Part shown: positions 12,723-14,563 of the stretch, piece by piece
Position numbering within the stretch: the stretch's first letter is position 1
Layout: the number at the start of each line of letters is the position of its first letter
Assembly: GCA_037385045.1 (NCBI GenBank)
Contig: JARRNJ010000062.1
Span: 1 to 14,563 of the forward strand
Direction of reading: 5' to 3'
DNA: 14,563 nt
From: JARRNJ01 sp037385045
GTDB taxonomy: Bacteria; Pseudomonadota; Gammaproteobacteria; JASBUN01
The notes under the pieces: model-generated
Told to the model about the DNA's origin: nothing
Seen by the model: the letters and a program-made list of their open reading frames with translations, nothing else
Databases searched by the model: none
Position numbers and translations under genes: made by a program

Positions 12723-14125
12723 CGTTCCCGCGGCCGCGTCGGCTCCGGGAAACGCAGGATCGCCCGCAGACCAGGGTGGTTGTCTTCGAGCAGCAGTTGG
12801 GCGTCGTGCAGCTGGGCCACGGCGCGCACCAGGCTCAGGCCGAGTCCGTTGCCAGGGGTGCTGCGGGCGGTATCGAGGCGGACGAAGCGTTCCAGCACCC
12901 GGCTGCGGTCCGCGGCCGGAATCCCGGGCCCGTTGTCGCTGATCTGCAGCTCGGGGATGCCGTTGCGTTGCGTCACCTGCAGTTCCACCCGGCAGCCGCT
13001 CGACACGTACTTCATCGCGTTGTCGAGCAGGTTGCTCACCGCCTGCGCCAGCAGATGCCGGTTGCCGGGAATGCGCACATCCGGATCGGCGCTGCAGCGG
13101 AATTCCACGTTCCGGTCCTCGGCCACGGCTTCGTAGAGCTCGGCCATGTCCCGGGTCAGCTCGCTGAGATCGACCTCCGACCAGTCATTGCGCCGCACGC
13201 CCGCTTCGGCCTGGGTGATGCTGAGCAGGGCGTTGAAGGTCTTGAGCAGGTCATCGGCGTCCTGAATCGACTGTTCGATGGCGGCGCGGTATTCCTCTTC
13301 GTTGCGCGACTCCAGCAACATGACCTCGAGCCGGTTGCGCAGCCGCGTCAAGGGACTGCGCAGATCATGGGCGACGTTGTCGGTGACCTGCCGCATTCCG
13401 AGCATGAGATGCTCGATGCGGTCCAGCATGGCGTTGAGCCGGGCGGCAAGTTCGTCAAACTCGTCGTTGCGCCCGCGGATCGGGATCCGCTGACCCAGGT
13501 CGCCGCTGATGATTTCCCCGGCGGTGCTGTTGATGGCATCGATGCGCCGCAACACCCCCCGGCCGAGCAGATAACCGCCCAGCAGCGCTGCCAGCGCGGT
13601 TACGACGATGGCGCTCAGCACGGCGCCCTGGGTGTAGTCGCGCAGTTTCTCCACGGTCTGCAGGCCCTGCGCCACCACCAGCCTATAGCGGTTGGGCAAT
13701 TCGACGACGTAGCTGAGCACCGTGTAGTCCTCGTCACGGTCCCAGCCGCGGATCTGGTATTCCTTGTACTGCAGCCGGTGCGCATGCCAGCCGGGGCTGA
13801 CGTGGAAGCTCAGCGGCCATGCCTGCAGGTTGCCGGCAATGGGTATGCCGTGGGGATTGATCAACAGGTAGTACCGGTCGCCGGGCTGGCCGATCTGGCT
13901 GTAGCGCTGGATCGCATCGGTCAGCTCCGGAACGCTGTAGCCGCTGAACAGGTAGGCCAGGTCGTTGGCCTCGGTGCGCAGATTGGAGTCGGTTTGCGCA
14001 CTGATGTGCACGGTCATGGACCAGTAGATGAAACTGATGACCACCGTCGCCAATACGCTGTAGAACACGGCGTAGAGAAGGGAAACGCGGAATACGGTGG
14101 TGCGAAAAAGGCTAGTCCGGCTCAC
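12713..14125 (-). CDS. Two-component sensor histidine kinase
   Basis: This 470-residue inner-membrane kinase senses an unknown signal and phosphorylates the adjacent response regulator. The first membrane helix is about residues 15-36 and the second about 168-190. Between them is a periplasmic sensor of about 130 residues. Then come a HAMP linker (about 190-243), the H-box VTDNVAHDLRSPLTRL with His253, and the catalytic domain. That domain has N-box NLLDNAMKY (365-373), G1 DNGPGIP (397-403) and G2 GNGLGL (425-430), all intact. The start is taken as GTG 14125, overlapping the regulator stop by 14 bases; a longer frame to 14257 lies wholly inside the regulator. The signal cannot be predicted. 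Confidence 0.93.
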   Translation of the reverse strand: MSRTSLFRTTVFRVSLLYAVFYSVLATVVISFIYWSMTVHISAQTDSNLRTEANDLAYLFSGYSVPELTDAIQRYSQIGQPGDRYYLLINPHGIPIAGNLQAWPLSFHVSPGWHAHRLQYKEYQIRGWDRDEDYTVLSYVVELPNRYRLVVAQGLQTVEKLRDYTQGAVLSAIVVTALAALLGGYLLGRGVLRRIDAINSTAGEIISGDLGQRIPIRGRNDEFDELAARLNAMLDRIEHLMLGMRQVTDNVAHDLRSPLTRLRNRLEVMLLESRNEEEYRAAIEQSIQDADDLLKTFNALLSITQAEAGVRRNDWSEVDLSELTRDMAELYEAVAEDRNVEFRCSADPDVRIPGNRHLLAQAVSNLLDNAMKYVSSGCRVELQVTQRNGIPELQISDNGPGIPAADRSRVLERFVRLDTARSTPGNGLGLSLVRAVAQLHDAQLLLEDNHPGLRAILRFPEPTRPRERKT

Positions 14126-14563
14126 GGAGACAGTACCCCGCTCCGCGAACCGTGTGCAGCAATGGGTTGTCGAAATCTTTGTCGATCTTGGCGCGCAGCC
14201 GGCTGATGTGGACGTCGATGACGTTGGTCTGCGGGTCGAAATGATAGTCCCAGACATTCTCCAGCAGCATGGTGCGGGTCACCACCTGCCCGGCATGCTG
14301 CATCAGGTACTTGAGCAGGCGGAACTCCCGCGGCTGCAGATGGATGGCCTTGCCCGCGCGGCTGACCTTGTGCTTGAGAAAATCCAGTTCCAGGTCCGCC
14401 ACCTGGAGGCGGGGATTGGCATGTTCCGGCTGGCTGCGCCGGGCCAGCGCATCAAGGCGCGCGAGCAGTTCGGAAAAGGCGAACGGTTTGGTGAGGTAAT
14501 CATCGCCGCCGGCACGCAGCCCTTCGACTCGCGCGTCCACTTCGCCCAGCGCGCTGAGGATCA
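14112..14563 (-). CDS. OmpR/PhoB-family response regulator, 5' end missing
   Basis: Only about the last 150 residues are present; the gene runs off the right edge. The visible part begins ILSALGEVDARVEGLRAGGDDYLTKPFAFSELLARL. This is the C-terminal half of the receiver, with the conserved Ser/Thr (Ser in ILSAL) and Lys (DYLTKPF). A winged-helix DNA-binding domain follows: LQPREFRLLKYLMQHAGQVVTRTMLLENVWDY, then NVIDVHISRLRAKIDKDFDNPLLHTVRGAGYCL. The phosphorylated Asp lies outside the window. The stop codon at 14112-14114 overlaps the kinase start, so the pair is one operon. Confidence 0.93.
   Translation of the reverse strand, partial: ILSALGEVDARVEGLRAGGDDYLTKPFAFSELLARLDALARRSQPEHANPRLQVADLELDFLKHKVSRAGKAIHLQPREFRLLKYLMQHAGQVVTRTMLLENVWDYHFDPQTNVIDVHISRLRAKIDKDFDNPLLHTVRGAGYCLREPD

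Noticed and set aside
12776..14206. Plus-strand frame of 476 codons across the histidine kinase
   Set aside because: It is antisense to a kinase with intact H, N, G1 and G2 boxes and resembles no protein family.

Overview
The window looks like a chromosomal segment of a GC-rich gammaproteobacterium. The gene order pcnB-folK-panB-panC-panD is the classic gammaproteobacterial arrangement. MtfA, CnoX (YbbN-type), a small CbiX and an OmpR-family two-component pair fit the same group. By eye, codon third positions are mostly G or C, so almost every real gene has a long antisense shadow frame. I see no insertion sequence, phage gene, CRISPR array or other clear sign of recent transfer. The exact genus cannot be read from the sequence; a purple-sulfur or Ectothiorhodospira-like relative is only a guess.

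Layout. 1-987: a TauD/TfdA-type Fe(II)/2-oxoglutarate oxygenase on +. 1163-1237: tRNA-Glu(CUC) on -, with a good sigma-70 promoter firing leftward. 1347-6032 on +: pcnB (apparently with a non-canonical AUU start), folK, a deoxynucleoside kinase, panB, panC and panD. These cover RNA polyadenylation, folate precursor synthesis, deoxynucleoside salvage and the pantothenate/CoA pathway. panD also seems to have its own extended -10 promoter, and a likely terminator follows it. 6173-6643: a YbaK/ProX-type aminoacyl-tRNA deacylase. 6806-8520: a translationally coupled pair, an exported thioredoxin-fold protein and an exported seven-repeat beta-propeller, of unknown function. 8626-10131: an uncharacterised two-helix membrane protein and the zinc peptidase MtfA. 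10163-11026 on -: CnoX/YbbN-like thioredoxin-TPR chaperone, convergent with mtfA across a five-base tandem repeat. 11155-12687 on +: TspO, a small CbiX-type chelatase and a DUF938 methyltransferase. 12713-14563 on -: a sensor histidine kinase and the 3' part of its response regulator, cut by the right edge.

Most of the window is housekeeping. The points most worth a second look are the pcnB start region, where no AUG/GUG/UUG is available and an AUU follows a Shine-Dalgarno sequence; the overlapping divergent promoters between tRNA-Glu and pcnB; the periplasmic thioredoxin/propeller pair; and a Gly-to-Ala change in the PanC nucleotide-binding HxGH motif. I did not find a convincing new defence or mobile system.
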